Source of the DNA: an uncultured Aeromonadales bacterium
Lineage (GTDB): Bacteria; Pseudomonadota; Gammaproteobacteria; Enterobacterales; Succinivibrionaceae
Reading direction: 5' to 3'
Assembly (NCBI GenBank): GCA_902782145.1
Contig: CACZLZ010000003.1
Coordinates: 1 to 64,000 of the forward strand
Length of the DNA: 64,000 bases
The notes under the pieces: generated by a model
The model's input: only the letters and a program-made list of their open reading frames with translations
What the model was told of the DNA's origin: nothing
Databases searched by the model: none
Part shown: positions 27,774 to 37,139 of the stretch, in pieces
How positions within the stretch are numbered: position 1 is the stretch's first letter
Layout: every line of letters starts with the position of its first letter
Made by a program: the position numbers and the translations under genes

Positions 27774-29321
27774 TTACTCTCCCTTACTGTTCAAATAATC
27801 CTGGATCCAAACCTGGGCATCGCCCCGTTTGGCCTTCTCATAAGCCTCATAATGACGGCGTGTGATGTCAATGCGGCGGATCTGAAGCCCGAGATCCCTG
27901 GTGATCCGCTCCTCCGTGGCCTTCTCCAGCTGCCGGCGGATATCCACCGTGTGCTCGTCAAAGCCCTTGAGCACCGCCTCCCGGGGCAGTTTGATCATCT
28001 CCGCCATGATTTCATTGTAACTGGTTATAAGCACGGTGACGTTGTAGCGGAACTCCTCAGCCTTCATCCGGAGATTCTCCGTGGGCGCATCCTTGACCAG
28101 CTCTAGTTTCTGGATATTCAGCGCAAGGTACATGCCCCGGTCACAGGCGATCTTGACCCAGGCCTTGGCCGAATCCTCATCCGCCTTCTTCCGCACATTG
28201 ACCATGTCCGTCAGGGCAGATCGGGTGCCTTCCAGTTCCTTGCGGACGGCATTGATCTGACCGGACTTCTCCAGCACCGCCGCAATGCGGGTCAGACGCT
28301 GCAGAGCCTCATCGGCCGACACCTTCTCCCGATCAGACACCGGAGCCACCGACAGAGCCGCAGGCATGTCCGCCCCGGCGGTGCTGCGGTGGGTTTTCCA
28401 GTTCTTCTCCAGTTCGGCGATGGCCTTGTTGTCCGTCAGGATGGGCACCCCCAGGGCAAGGCGGAAGCCCATGGTGGGCTTGACGTTGGGCTTCATGCCC
28501 TTGTCAGCGCTGCCCAGGTAGAAGGGCTCCTCGGAGCGCTTGGAAACCACCATGTCATCCTCATTGGTCAGGTAGTGACCGCCCCGGGCGGCAAAGCCGC
28601 CGCTGCGTCCCTGGTAGTACTCCACCCGGTAAAGGCTGGAGGTCATCTCCTGCACATTGCCCAGCATGTCATACAGTCCCAGGGGATTGGGCTTGAGCTT
28701 GCCCACCTTCTGGATCTTGCCGTGGGAAGACTCCGGACCGGAGAACCACTCATAAGCGGCCAGTTCCTCTTCCTCGTCATAGGGCAGATCCGCTTCAAAC
28801 ACCATGAGATCTACCTTGGTGCCACCCCGGGCGGCAAACTCCCACTCCTCCTCCGAAGGCAGCCGGACAAAGCCCGGATAAGCTCCGGATCGGGGCAGGG
28901 ATTTGAGTTCCTTGTCGAAAAGATGGCGGTTCAGCCGGTCAATGAAGTTCTGAGCATCGATCCAGGAGATCCCCACCACCGGTAAGTCGTCATCGCCCTT
29001 GACCACATCCCCCATCACCGCCCGGTACTGCCGGTTGGTGACCTCGGTGGTCCCCAGGTAGTAATAGCGGCCCTCAGTGCCGGCGAAAGCGCCGCCCACA
29101 GTCACCCTGGTGCGGGGCGTCCTGAAGCCACCGTCGTCATTGCCCATGGTGAAGACCCTGCCGGCCAGGGGACCGGATCCTCCGTCCACATCAACCCGCT
29201 GGAAGGAGAACTCCACGCCTCCCGGCCCTTTGAGCACCAGACGGTCACCGTCATCAGCGGCGGCCGCTCCGGCTACGGCAAACCCCAGAACTGCGGCCCA
29301 CAGGCCCCGGAAAAATCTCAT
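27774..29321 (-). CDS. Exported FGE/SUMF1-domain protein with helical C-terminal extension
   Basis: 515 residues. Signal peptide (GAAAADDG); FGE-sulfatase/SUMF1 domain about 25-290 with YLGTTEVTNRQYRAVMGD, LPVVGISWIDAQNFIDRLN, VRLPSEEEWEFAARGG, PNPLGLYDMLGNVQEMTSS and TMGFRLAL. The RGG motif that precedes the redox cysteines of true formylglycine-generating enzyme is followed by HYLTNEDD with no Cys, so oxidase activity is unlikely; TagR-type and other binding versions also lack activity. Residues about 300-515 are helical (a likely coiled coil). It is 11 bases after the permease gene; AGGAG precedes the ATG. Confidence 0.85.
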   Translation of the reverse strand: MRFFRGLWAAVLGFAVAGAAAADDGDRLVLKGPGGVEFSFQRVDVDGGSGPLAGRVFTMGNDDGGFRTPRTRVTVGGAFAGTEGRYYYLGTTEVTNRQYRAVMGDVVKGDDDLPVVGISWIDAQNFIDRLNRHLFDKELKSLPRSGAYPGFVRLPSEEEWEFAARGGTKVDLMVFEADLPYDEEEELAAYEWFSGPESSHGKIQKVGKLKPNPLGLYDMLGNVQEMTSSLYRVEYYQGRSGGFAARGGHYLTNEDDMVVSKRSEEPFYLGSADKGMKPNVKPTMGFRLALGVPILTDNKAIAELEKNWKTHRSTAGADMPAALSVAPVSDREKVSADEALQRLTRIAAVLEKSGQINAVRKELEGTRSALTDMVNVRKKADEDSAKAWVKIACDRGMYLALNIQKLELVKDAPTENLRMKAEEFRYNVTVLITSYNEIMAEMIKLPREAVLKGFDEHTVDIRRQLEKATEERITRDLGLQIRRIDITRRHYEAYEKAKRGDAQVWIQDYLNSKGE

Positions 29322-29332
29322 GCTCTCATCTC

Positions 29333-31231
29333 CTACTCGTCCCTCAGGGATTCCGACGGCTCAATCTTCATGACTCTGCGGGATGCTGCCAGTCCTGACA
29401 CCGATGCAATCAGCACGGCTATGGACACCGTAGCCAGCAGGTGGGTCATGGTGAGATTGCAGAACCGCTCCCCCTCCGACAACTGAGAGGCGAAAGCCGA
29501 GTTCACCACATAGGCCAGGAGGAAGAACACGGCAATGCTGATGATGATCCCACCCAGGGTGAGCAACAGGGAGCAGCACAGGGGGTAAATGCACAGGGTG
29601 CTGCCATGGACTCCCAGCAGGCGGAGGATAGCCAGCTCCTTGCGCTTCCGCTCAATGCCGGCATACATGTTGGCCACCAGGCAGCACACGGCACCAGCCA
29701 GGGAGGCTGAGGCTATTAGCCAGAACAGCAGTCCCAGATAACGGTCCAGGGACAGGACTTCGGCAATCCGGTCGGCCCGGCTGACAGTCTTTATGCCCTG
29801 CCCTGCCAGCATCTCCTGCAGCGCCACCACGTCATTGAGGCTTGCCGCATACATTCTAAAGCCGATATACCCCCGGCGCTGGGGGATGAAGGCAGGAACG
29901 CCGCCGGAAGTCTCCCCGTCAGTAAGATCCCGGGACTGCATGGCGCTCAGCTGTCCCATGAGGGAAAGGGATGCCAGGGCGTCACCGGTGCCGACACCCT
30001 CCTTGGCGGTGAACCGGGCCGCAAACTCCACGCTGCGGTCGGTGGTCTCCCCCCGGGCGTTGACCTCATGATAGACCGCCCGGACGGTCACAGGTCCTTC
30101 ACCCGCCGCGGCGGCCACCTCCGGCGCCACGGCAAACACCCGCTCCGGCGTCTTCTGGGTAAAACTGCACAGGCCGCCGGCACAGGAGGTGTCATCCCCG
30201 GGGAAAGGCCTTTGAAGAGGCGTAAGGGGCAGGATCCTGAGACTCCTGCCGGCAAACTCCAATGTCAGGAAGGGATTGTAGGGGATCACCAGCGCATCCG
30301 CCCGTCCCCGGACCCGGTCGGCCAGAGAGGAGAAATCGGCAGGAACCGCCGGGGCGCCCACCCCGGAGATCTGGTACAGCACCAGGCTACAGGGCAGAAA
30401 GGGCAGATCCAGACGGGACGGGGCGCTGCCTGAGCTTTTGCCGTCCGCACCGCATGCAGGATCATGGCGGATCAGGGAGACAAAGCCGGTGTTCTGCACC
30501 AGCATGCTCTCCCTGACGGCATCCAGTTCCCGATCCATGGCCACCAGGGCCACCGGGGCAACGGGCTGGATGATGTTGTCACCTCCGGGCCATCCCAGCT
30601 CCGGAACCGCCTGCCCGTCTTTAAAGGTCTCGATCTGCTCCAGAGACGGCAGGGTGATATAAGCGGCCGGCGTCAGACCGGCGGCATCGGGCATGATGCG
30701 GCGGATCTTAAACTCCCGCTGGGCCTTGATGCGGCCCCGGTCCCGGGAAACCACCGCTGTGAGCACGTCCCCCTCCCGGGCCTCAAGCCGGCGGGCAGCC
30801 TCAGATGTCAGCACGCACTCATCCGGAGACGGGGCCTCAGTGCCGTAATGGGCCAGCAGGGGATCCCCGGCGCCGGTGGGATAGAGATCCAAGGTCTTCC
30901 GCACAGGCTTCGGAGCGTCCCGGACAGAAAACTCAGCCGAGGCGGACAGGCGCCGGGTGCGGGGGATGACAAAGGAGACCTTGGGATCCTGTGCCAGCTC
31001 CTCAAACCAGGCCCGGTCCAGGCGCTTCTCATTCACCGACTGGAGCTCCATGGTAGCAGGATTGCCCAGAAGGCGCTTCTGCAGTGTGTCCATGACGCCG
31101 GAGCGCAGGCCGAAGAAAAGAAGCAAGGGAGTGGCAATGGCCGCCACGGCAAACATCACACAGAGGGTCATTCTCCACTCATGGAGAACATCCCTATAGG
31201 AAAGAACAGCTATCTGCAGGGCTTTGGACAT
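29333..31231 (-). CDS. FtsX/MacB-like ABC transporter permease
   Basis: 632 residues. First membrane segment at about 20-42 (MTLCVMFAVAAIATPLLLFF), a large periplasmic domain of about 430 residues, then three membrane segments near the C terminus (FWLIASASLAGAVCCLVANM, GGIIISIAVFFLLAYVV, ATVSIAVLIASVSGLAA). This is the four-helix type VII ABC layout of FtsX, LolC/E, MacB and TagS. Unlike LolE the periplasmic part has three or four Cys that could form disulfides. It pairs with the ATPase gene just upstream. Such systems move lipoproteins or transmit mechanical signals across the envelope; which applies here is unknown. Confidence 0.88.
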   Translation of the reverse strand: MSKALQIAVLSYRDVLHEWRMTLCVMFAVAAIATPLLLFFGLRSGVMDTLQKRLLGNPATMELQSVNEKRLDRAWFEELAQDPKVSFVIPRTRRLSASAEFSVRDAPKPVRKTLDLYPTGAGDPLLAHYGTEAPSPDECVLTSEAARRLEAREGDVLTAVVSRDRGRIKAQREFKIRRIMPDAAGLTPAAYITLPSLEQIETFKDGQAVPELGWPGGDNIIQPVAPVALVAMDRELDAVRESMLVQNTGFVSLIRHDPACGADGKSSGSAPSRLDLPFLPCSLVLYQISGVGAPAVPADFSSLADRVRGRADALVIPYNPFLTLEFAGRSLRILPLTPLQRPFPGDDTSCAGGLCSFTQKTPERVFAVAPEVAAAAGEGPVTVRAVYHEVNARGETTDRSVEFAARFTAKEGVGTGDALASLSLMGQLSAMQSRDLTDGETSGGVPAFIPQRRGYIGFRMYAASLNDVVALQEMLAGQGIKTVSRADRIAEVLSLDRYLGLLFWLIASASLAGAVCCLVANMYAGIERKRKELAILRLLGVHGSTLCIYPLCCSLLLTLGGIIISIAVFFLLAYVVNSAFASQLSEGERFCNLTMTHLLATVSIAVLIASVSGLAASRRVMKIEPSESLRDE

Positions 31232-31265
31232 GGGTTATTCCACTTTCATCTGAAGGCCAGACACA

Positions 31266-32024
31266 TCACTGCCTGAGGCTCACCGGCTTTTGCAAGGTGG
31301 ACACAATGCCGTCAGCCCGCTCCAGGGAAAAGGTGACCTCAAAGTCGGCATGCCGGCGCATCAATGTCCGATCATGGCTGACCACCACCAATGCGGCATT
31401 CCGATCCTGGACCGACTTCTTCAACACAGAGCAGATCTCCTCCGCAGACACGCTGTCCACCGCCGCGGTGGGCTCATCTGCCAGCACCAGGCTGGGGCTG
31501 TGGATCAGGGCCCGGGCAATGGCCACCCGCTGGCGCTGACCGCCGGACAAATGCTGGGGCTTCTTGTAGAGCTGATCGGCGATGCCCATGTCCACCGCCA
31601 GGGCCCGGGCATCGGATTTAAGCCGGGCTGAACTCATGCCGCAGAGTTTCCCCGGCAGCATGATGTTGTCGATGACATTCAGGAAGGGGAACAGACCACC
31701 GGACTGGAGGACATACCCGATGCGGGTGCCCCGAATGGCGGCCTGGAGTTTTCGGCCGGCACGGAAGAGATCCACCGGAACATCACTCCGGCCTTCCCCG
31801 GCAGTTCCGTCATCCTGCCCGGCCATGACAAACTCGCCGGCCTCGTCAGGCTTCAGGATCAGGGCCAGAATATCCATCAGGGTGGATTTGCCGCAGCCGC
31901 TCTGGCCCACCACCGCCAGGGTCTCACCCCGGCGGATGTCCAGCTCCGGCACAGAAAGCATGAAGGACGATCCGTTCTTCTGCCGTCTGAACCTGATCTG
32001 GCGCAGCCTCATGAATTCCGTCAT
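31266..32024 (-). CDS. LolD/MacB-like ABC transporter ATPase
   Basis: About 252 residues from the ATG at 32024 (AGGA nine bases upstream); the frame is open to 32138 but the extra 38 residues do not look like an ABC N terminus. Walker A VGQSGCGKST, Q-loop GYVLQSGGLFPF, signature LSGGQRQRVAIARA, Walker B LVLADEPTAAVD, H-loop VVSHDRTL. All intact. It has 34 bases to the permease gene and is its evident energy source, as with TagT and TagS. Confidence 0.9.
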   Translation of the reverse strand: MTEFMRLRQIRFRRQKNGSSFMLSVPELDIRRGETLAVVGQSGCGKSTLMDILALILKPDEAGEFVMAGQDDGTAGEGRSDVPVDLFRAGRKLQAAIRGTRIGYVLQSGGLFPFLNVIDNIMLPGKLCGMSSARLKSDARALAVDMGIADQLYKKPQHLSGGQRQRVAIARALIHSPSLVLADEPTAAVDSVSAEEICSVLKKSVQDRNAALVVVSHDRTLMRRHADFEVTFSLERADGIVSTLQKPVSLRQ

Positions 32025-32210
32025 GGCATCATTCCTAAGGAAAAGGGCTCCGGGTGTCAGCCATCCCCTCACCACAAAACCGGGGGCTTCAGGAAACCAC
32101 CGCCGATGGCGGCAGAGGGTGTACCGTCCCCAGATCAAAGAAAAGGCGGCAGGAATGTCAGCGAGATGGCTTCCGGCCGCCGGCTTCTGGGATCTCCAAG
32201 AGACTGATCC

Positions 32211-34289
32211 CTAGGGCATCAGATCCAGAAGAACAGGAGCCACATAGTCATCCGGCTCGTCCTCGGGATTGAGGGCAATCCACATGGAGGTGTCGTCATG
32301 GATGGCGGCATAAGCCTTGATCTTGGACTCAAGATTGTTCAGGAAGGCGTTCTGCTCATCCGGGCCCCAGCTCTCCCACACCTCATTGTTCATCTCCATA
32401 AGACGGCTCTTATAAGGAAGATTGCTGAGGAAGTCAGGGATCAGACCGGACTTGGCCAGGTTGGGGGCGCTGCTGAGCTTGTCCGGATCACGGGCTGCCA
32501 CGGCAGATGCGGCCTGGAGAGAGTTGAAGAAGTCCTCGCCGCTGACCTGGGAGGTCTCACCGGCGCTGAGGACGCTCTTCAGCAGACTGGCAATGGAGTC
32601 CAGCTGTGCCTTGGTGATCAGGAGCTTGACCTCCAGGGACTGCCTGGTGCCGTCCTTGAGATCCTTATCCAGGACCCAGCCCTCCACATCCCGGGGAGGA
32701 ACCACATTGACCTCATTGCCCAGCCAGGTGACTGATGCGGCATGCAGGCTCCGGCGCACAGCCTCGGCGTCAGGTCCGGTCACCCCCTCAGGAAGGGCAA
32801 CTGCGGGCTGGCGGGGGACCTCGGCAACGGCAGTCGCCGGGGCGGCGGCGTCATCACCGGCAAACTCGGTCTTGGCATTGGCCACATACTGCTTGATCTG
32901 ATCAATGAGGAACAGAGCGATCCCCTTGAACTTGGCTTCATCCTCAGCGGGAGAAGCCCAGTACATGGACTCGGACATGCCGGGATTCGCGGCCAGAGCC
33001 TTGAACTGCACGGCTGCCTTGCGGTTGAACTTCTTGGTCCGGGCCGGAGTGAGGTGAAGGGCATAGAAACTCACATTGTTCTGATTGGCCCGCTCCCTCA
33101 GGGTGTTCTGATCCATGCCGGAGACATTCCACTCGTGACCCAACTCATGACCAGGGGCATCGCCCACCAGGATCACGATCCGGACTGAGTTGTCACGCCA
33201 GGCGGTCTTCTCAATGGCATCACTGACACCGGAGAACACATCCTCGTCAAAAATCACCGAATCCACCGTGGTCTCCTTGACCTGGTTCATGGTGGCAGCA
33301 AAGTCGTCCACATTCTGCAGCTGGGGAGTGAAGTTTTTGGTCACATACTCCAGACCCTCAATGGTGGCGGAGTCCCGGTAGCCCCACACGCCGAAGGCGA
33401 TGCGATCCTTCAGGGACTTGTCGGAGGCCAGGTTCTTGGAAAGCTCCACCATGTTCTCCTTCACCATCCGGATGTATGGTCCCATGCTCCTGGTGGTATC
33501 AATCAGCCACACCACGTCCACATTCATCTGCTTGAGCTTGTCGGCCTGGGATTCGGAGGAAACCGTGGCGGAGGCCAGATATTCTGAGTTGGTCCGCAGA
33601 TCTGAGGACTTGCGATCCTTTTCCGTGCTGCTCACCGCCAGGATGTCCAGCAGGCGGGCCTCACGCCCCTCAAACTCCACGGTGCGGAAGTCCAGAATGG
33701 GCAGGAGGGTGAAGTTGGCCGCATTGTCCACCGACATCTTCGGCTCCACCGAAACAATGGGGAAATCCCCGGACAGTTTCTTCTTCCCGGACGCTGCCTG
33801 GTCAATGGCCTCATAATAGCCGGTCACGGCGGTGTCCCGCTTGTCTTCGCTCATGTTCACCAGGGCGGACAGATAGTCCTCATCCTCAAACATCAGGACC
33901 GGATCACGGCCGTCAGGATGGCTGAAGGTCAGACACATGGTCTGCTTCCATTCAAAAAGATCAGTGCCCTTGATCCAGCCCTTCACCGATCCCTGATCAT
34001 CGGATCCCACCTCATACATGCCGCTTCCGGAAGCCCGGGCCTCACCCTCGGGTCGGGTGTACACAAAATAGGAGGTGAAAGTGGGGATGTTGCTCTGGAT
34101 CGCCTTGGTGGCGCCGGCATCCGCATACAGGACAGCACCCGGACGGGTAAGGACCCTTAGGGGAACCTTGGAGTTCTTCTCAATGGTGACGGGAATGGCC
34201 ACCTCTGCGGACTGCACCACGGAGATCATGGAGCCGCCGAAAAAAAGCATGGAGGCGATGGTCGCACTCAGGATCGAACGCTTAAACAT
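32211..34289 (-). CDS. Exported von Willebrand factor A domain protein (PpkA C-terminal-like)
   Basis: 692 residues from the ATG at 34289, which gives a clear signal peptide ending VVQSA; an ATG at 34307 is an alternative. Residues about 38-115 look like an SH3-type/GW domain (PLRVLTRPGAVLY, VKGWIKGTDLFEWKQ). About 257-480 is a VWA domain with a MIDAS DTTRSM at 264-269 (DxTxS), GVWGYRD and ILVGDAPGHE. The rest is helical and linker. The combination recalls the periplasmic part of the type VI regulator kinase PpkA, here with no kinase domain attached. First gene of the leftward row; 186 bases separate it from the ATPase gene. Confidence 0.83.
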   Translation of the reverse strand: MFKRSILSATIASMLFFGGSMISVVQSAEVAIPVTIEKNSKVPLRVLTRPGAVLYADAGATKAIQSNIPTFTSYFVYTRPEGEARASGSGMYEVGSDDQGSVKGWIKGTDLFEWKQTMCLTFSHPDGRDPVLMFEDEDYLSALVNMSEDKRDTAVTGYYEAIDQAASGKKKLSGDFPIVSVEPKMSVDNAANFTLLPILDFRTVEFEGREARLLDILAVSSTEKDRKSSDLRTNSEYLASATVSSESQADKLKQMNVDVVWLIDTTRSMGPYIRMVKENMVELSKNLASDKSLKDRIAFGVWGYRDSATIEGLEYVTKNFTPQLQNVDDFAATMNQVKETTVDSVIFDEDVFSGVSDAIEKTAWRDNSVRIVILVGDAPGHELGHEWNVSGMDQNTLRERANQNNVSFYALHLTPARTKKFNRKAAVQFKALAANPGMSESMYWASPAEDEAKFKGIALFLIDQIKQYVANAKTEFAGDDAAAPATAVAEVPRQPAVALPEGVTGPDAEAVRRSLHAASVTWLGNEVNVVPPRDVEGWVLDKDLKDGTRQSLEVKLLITKAQLDSIASLLKSVLSAGETSQVSGEDFFNSLQAASAVAARDPDKLSSAPNLAKSGLIPDFLSNLPYKSRLMEMNNEVWESWGPDEQNAFLNNLESKIKAYAAIHDDTSMWIALNPEDEPDDYVAPVLLDLMP

Positions 34290-34698
34290 AATTGACACTG
34301 TCCTCATTCTTGAATGTTCTGTTCCCAGTCACGCCGTCAGTCAGACATCATCTGCCCCTGGGACGGCAGACTGCCAGATCCCGTCTGGTTCACAGAAAAT
34401 GCCGCCGCCCGCAGGAGATCCCTGGGTTCCTCAAATCTATCATACACGGGCTACCATATCAAACATTCGCCCCGATCCGCTTCCCTTCATCCGTCATGGT
34501 TCACAGTCAGCGCAGCATGGGACAGGATCTTGCATCTTTCAGACACGGTCAACTGGGAAACAGCCCTTCTGACAGTGCGGCAAAACGGGTTCGCCGAAAA
34601 ACCGCGCCGTCAGATCCCGGGGATGTTCACACCCGTGCGGGACATGGTGAGACACATGACAGGCAGATCCGGTCACTGACCCGGCCGGGGTAAGGCTC
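34290..34698. other. Intergenic stretch upstream of the VWA gene
   Basis: About 400 bases between the leftward YrdD-like gene and the leftward VWA gene. It should contain the promoter of the accessory row, but I see no convincing -10/-35 pair, and no gene, repeat or terminator with a T run. This is the right-hand junction of the accessory region. Confidence 0.4.
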
Positions 34699-35376
34699 TC
34701 AGGACTCTCCGGCGCCTGGTGACACCCGGTGGCGGCAGCTCCGGGAGGGGCACTGCAGAAACTCCCCCCGGGAGGAGCGGCGGCGGATCATGATGGGAAA
34801 GCCGCACTTGGGACAGGGATGCTCCACAGGGGTGTGGCTGACTGTGAAGCGGCAGTTCCGGAAATTGGAGCAGGAATAAAAGGAGCGGCCGAACTTGGTG
34901 GTCCGGTGCCGCAGCACCCCCACCCCGCACTGGGGACAGGGAATGCTGAGTTCGTCCTTCTGGGAGTTGTGGATGAAACTGCAATCCGGATAGGCGGTAC
35001 AGCCCACAAACATGCCGTAGCGGGACTTCTTCACCGCCAGGGGTGCGCCGCACTCCGGACAGGGGCAGTCCTGGAGGATCCTGATGGTGGCCACGCCCTG
35101 CACCGGAGCGGATTCCACATGGTCGCACAGGGGATAGTTGGGGCAGCCCAGAAGATAGCCATTCCGGGAGCGGCGGAGCACCAGGGGCTCACCGCAGTTG
35201 GGACAGCAGCGGACCCTGCCGTCACCGGCTCCTGCTCCGGATCCAGACCCTGATCCCGCACCCTGTCCCGGGCCGGTGCCGGTCCCGGGATCCGGCATGG
35301 ATCCGGGGCTGTCTGATGGAGTGCCACCAGGCGCAGGCTCATTCACACTGCCAGATCCCATGCCCGAGGCCCCCAT
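34699..35376 (-). CDS. Topoisomerase-type C4 zinc-ribbon protein (YrdD-like)
   Basis: 225 residues with four Cys4 zinc ribbons of the topoisomerase I C-terminal type: CPNCG...CPNYPLC, CPECG...CTAYPDC, CPQCG...CSNFRNC, CPKCG...CPSRSC. An N-terminal Gly/Ser/Pro-rich linker of about 60 residues has GSGSGAGAGDG. Nucleic-acid binding is likely. E. coli yrdD stands beside tsaC and aroE, which here lie 18 kb away beyond the accessory block. Start: ATG 35376 has AGGGG upstream; the frame is open to 35481, but that part overlaps the terminator of the LysM gene. Confidence 0.85.
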   Translation of the reverse strand: MGASGMGSGSVNEPAPGGTPSDSPGSMPDPGTGTGPGQGAGSGSGSGAGAGDGRVRCCPNCGEPLVLRRSRNGYLLGCPNYPLCDHVESAPVQGVATIRILQDCPCPECGAPLAVKKSRYGMFVGCTAYPDCSFIHNSQKDELSIPCPQCGVGVLRHRTTKFGRSFYSCSNFRNCRFTVSHTPVEHPCPKCGFPIMIRRRSSRGEFLQCPSRSCRHRVSPGAGES

Positions 35377-35419
35377 GAACAAAAGCCCCTGCCTGCGGTT
35401 GCACCACGAGGCCGGGACC

Positions 35420-35469
35420 ATAAAAGACGGAAAAGAACAGGGCGGAGACACCATGGCACCCCCGCCCTG
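35420..35469 (-). terminator. Terminator of the LysM gene
   Basis: CAGGGCGG (35438-35445) pairs with CCGCCCTG (35462-35469). On the minus strand the stem is followed by TTCTTTTCCGTCTTTT. It lies about 30 bases after the LysM stop codon and argues against upstream starts for the zinc-ribbon gene. Confidence 0.7.
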
Positions 35470-35500
35470 CTTAAAAGTCAAGAAGAACTGAAACTAGAAA

Positions 35501-36580
35501 CTAATCCTTCGGACCGCTGACCCTGGAGCCGTTGGCGATAAACTCGGTGGCATCAAGGATAAGGGCAAGGGAAAGATTGGAATAGGTCTTGAAGATCATG
35601 GCGTGTCCAGCCACCACATCAGGAAGCTTGCCGTACTCGGAGTTCTCGGCAATGATCCTCTGGGCCACAGTGCCGGTCTTGGCATAGACCACATGATCTG
35701 CATCCATGGCGGTAACCTTCACGCCCTCAAGATAGACGTCCAGGACATCACCGTTGGAAAGGCCTTTGTCAGCACCGGCGCTGATAACAACAACCTGGTT
35801 GCGGCCGGCATAGGTGGCGTCAATGACATTCTCCAGCACCACAGCGTCAACTGACTTGCTGGCAGGCTTGAGGGTGAAGGTGGCGTCATATGCGGCGCCG
35901 TCCAGAGGCATGACCCGGTCACCCTGGCTGATCTCCCGGACGGACTTGATAAGGGTGGCCTCAGTCATCCCGTCAATCACGCGGTTGGCAATGATCACAC
36001 CGGTGAGGGCAGCCCGGTAACCCAGAACCCGGTGCTTGGGATCGTTGGGATCGGTGTAAGACTTGGGAGCCGCATAAAGACCGTACTGCTCACCGGGAGT
36101 CAGCGCACCCTTGATGTAGATGGTGGAGACATCCATCATCTTGTTATGTGACTGATTGTTGCCCAGGACAAAGGGCAGATTGTCCAGATCAGTTCCGTTG
36201 AACAGGTAGTCGGCTGACAGGAACGGCTGGATCTCGGCCAGGTTCACAGTCTTGATGGCGTCATCACCACTGTCACGGCGGATGGAGGGCGAAAGATGGG
36301 CGGTGCCACGGACCAGGCGGGGCTTGCCGTCAACATAAACCAGGTTGAGGACGTCGCCGGGGTAAATCCAGTGGGGATCCCGGATCTGGGGATTAACATT
36401 CCAGAGCTTCGGCCAGTACCAAGGCTTGTCCAGGAAAACACCGGATATGTCCCAGAGAGTATCGCCTTTCTTCACAACATAGGTGTCGGGATGACCTTCT
36501 TTCAGTGTCAGCTCATCAGCCTGTGCCAGACCTGCCAGCAGCAGGCCAGCCAAAACAGCGGTAATTTTTTGTTTAATCAT
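35501..36580 (-). CDS. Periplasmic LysM-domain protein
   Basis: 359 residues. Signal peptide ending AQADE; one LysM domain about 33-82 (YVVKKGDTLWDISGVF, ending YPGDVLNLVYV) that binds peptidoglycan; then about 270 residues of mostly beta structure conserved in this gammaproteobacterial family (ADYLFNGTDLDNLPFVLGNN). A gene of this type stands divergent from def-fmt in many relatives, often followed by dprA and smg. Here the next gene on the strand is the zinc-ribbon gene, with dprA and smg absent. AAGGA precedes the ATG. Confidence 0.9.
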   Translation of the reverse strand: MIKQKITAVLAGLLLAGLAQADELTLKEGHPDTYVVKKGDTLWDISGVFLDKPWYWPKLWNVNPQIRDPHWIYPGDVLNLVYVDGKPRLVRGTAHLSPSIRRDSGDDAIKTVNLAEIQPFLSADYLFNGTDLDNLPFVLGNNQSHNKMMDVSTIYIKGALTPGEQYGLYAAPKSYTDPNDPKHRVLGYRAALTGVIIANRVIDGMTEATLIKSVREISQGDRVMPLDGAAYDATFTLKPASKSVDAVVLENVIDATYAGRNQVVVISAGADKGLSNGDVLDVYLEGVKVTAMDADHVVYAKTGTVAQRIIAENSEYGKLPDVVAGHAMIFKTYSNLSLALILDATEFIANGSRVSGPKD

Positions 36581-36662
36581 ATATTTTCCTTGCGGATCCC
36601 AGTTATTCCCTCAGCTCACATCAGTCATGTGACAAAAAAGCCGTTATAACAGTGTACGTTTT

Positions 36663-36691
36663 AGAATAGGATCAGCACAAAAACACGTCAA
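36663..36691 (-). promoter_or_regulatory. Promoter of the LysM gene
   Basis: Minus-strand TTGACG (36686-36691), 17-bp spacer, TATTCT (36663-36668), about 80 bases before the ATG. Both hexamers match sigma-70 consensus well. Confidence 0.7.
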
Positions 36692-37065
36692 TAACTATAT
36701 TTTTCTTTTAAGCCACTGATCACAATTAACCCCGGGGGCCGCCCGTGAAAGTCCGGATCCTGAGACTGGGGCCGGATATCCGTCCGGGAAGGTGCAGGGC
36801 TCAGCTCCGCCCGCCCAGCCTGGCCTCACGCTGGCCGGTTCCCGCACCTGTCAAGCACAGATCCATCCTTTCCGGCACACTGGCCTAACATTGACCTACT
36901 CAGTCTGTGTCTCTGCGGAGCGCCACGCCGCCGGCACAGAACCCGGCTCCGGTGCCCTCCCGGCGCTGGTCCCGGGCCGTCATTTCCAGCCCGGGGACAC
37001 ACCGGATCCAGTGATCCGCCCTGCTCCCCCTTGCGCTTCTGTCCTGCTGTCTTTTCTGCCAAACC
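36692..37065. other. Intergenic stretch between divergent LysM and def genes
   Basis: AT-rich next to the LysM promoter, then GC-rich. No frame resembling a protein and no RNA gene or strong hairpin was recognised. Confidence 0.4.
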
Positions 37066-37074
37066 TGCTAAAAT
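37066..37074 (+). promoter_or_regulatory. Extended -10 upstream of def
   Basis: TGC-TAAAAT lies 65 bases before the def ATG, with no good -35. It is the best candidate for the def-fmt-rsmB-trkA-trkH transcript. Confidence 0.4.
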
Positions 37075-37139
37075 GAGCGTGCCGTCCCAAAATCACGGCC
37101 CTCATTCCGGCCTTTCCGCCACAGACACAGGGAAACATT

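Noticed and set aside
29333..32024. LolCDE lipoprotein exporter identity for the permease/ATPase pair
   Set aside because: The permease has an unusually large periplasmic part and the neighbours are VWA and SUMF1 proteins, so naming it lolC/lolD would overreach.
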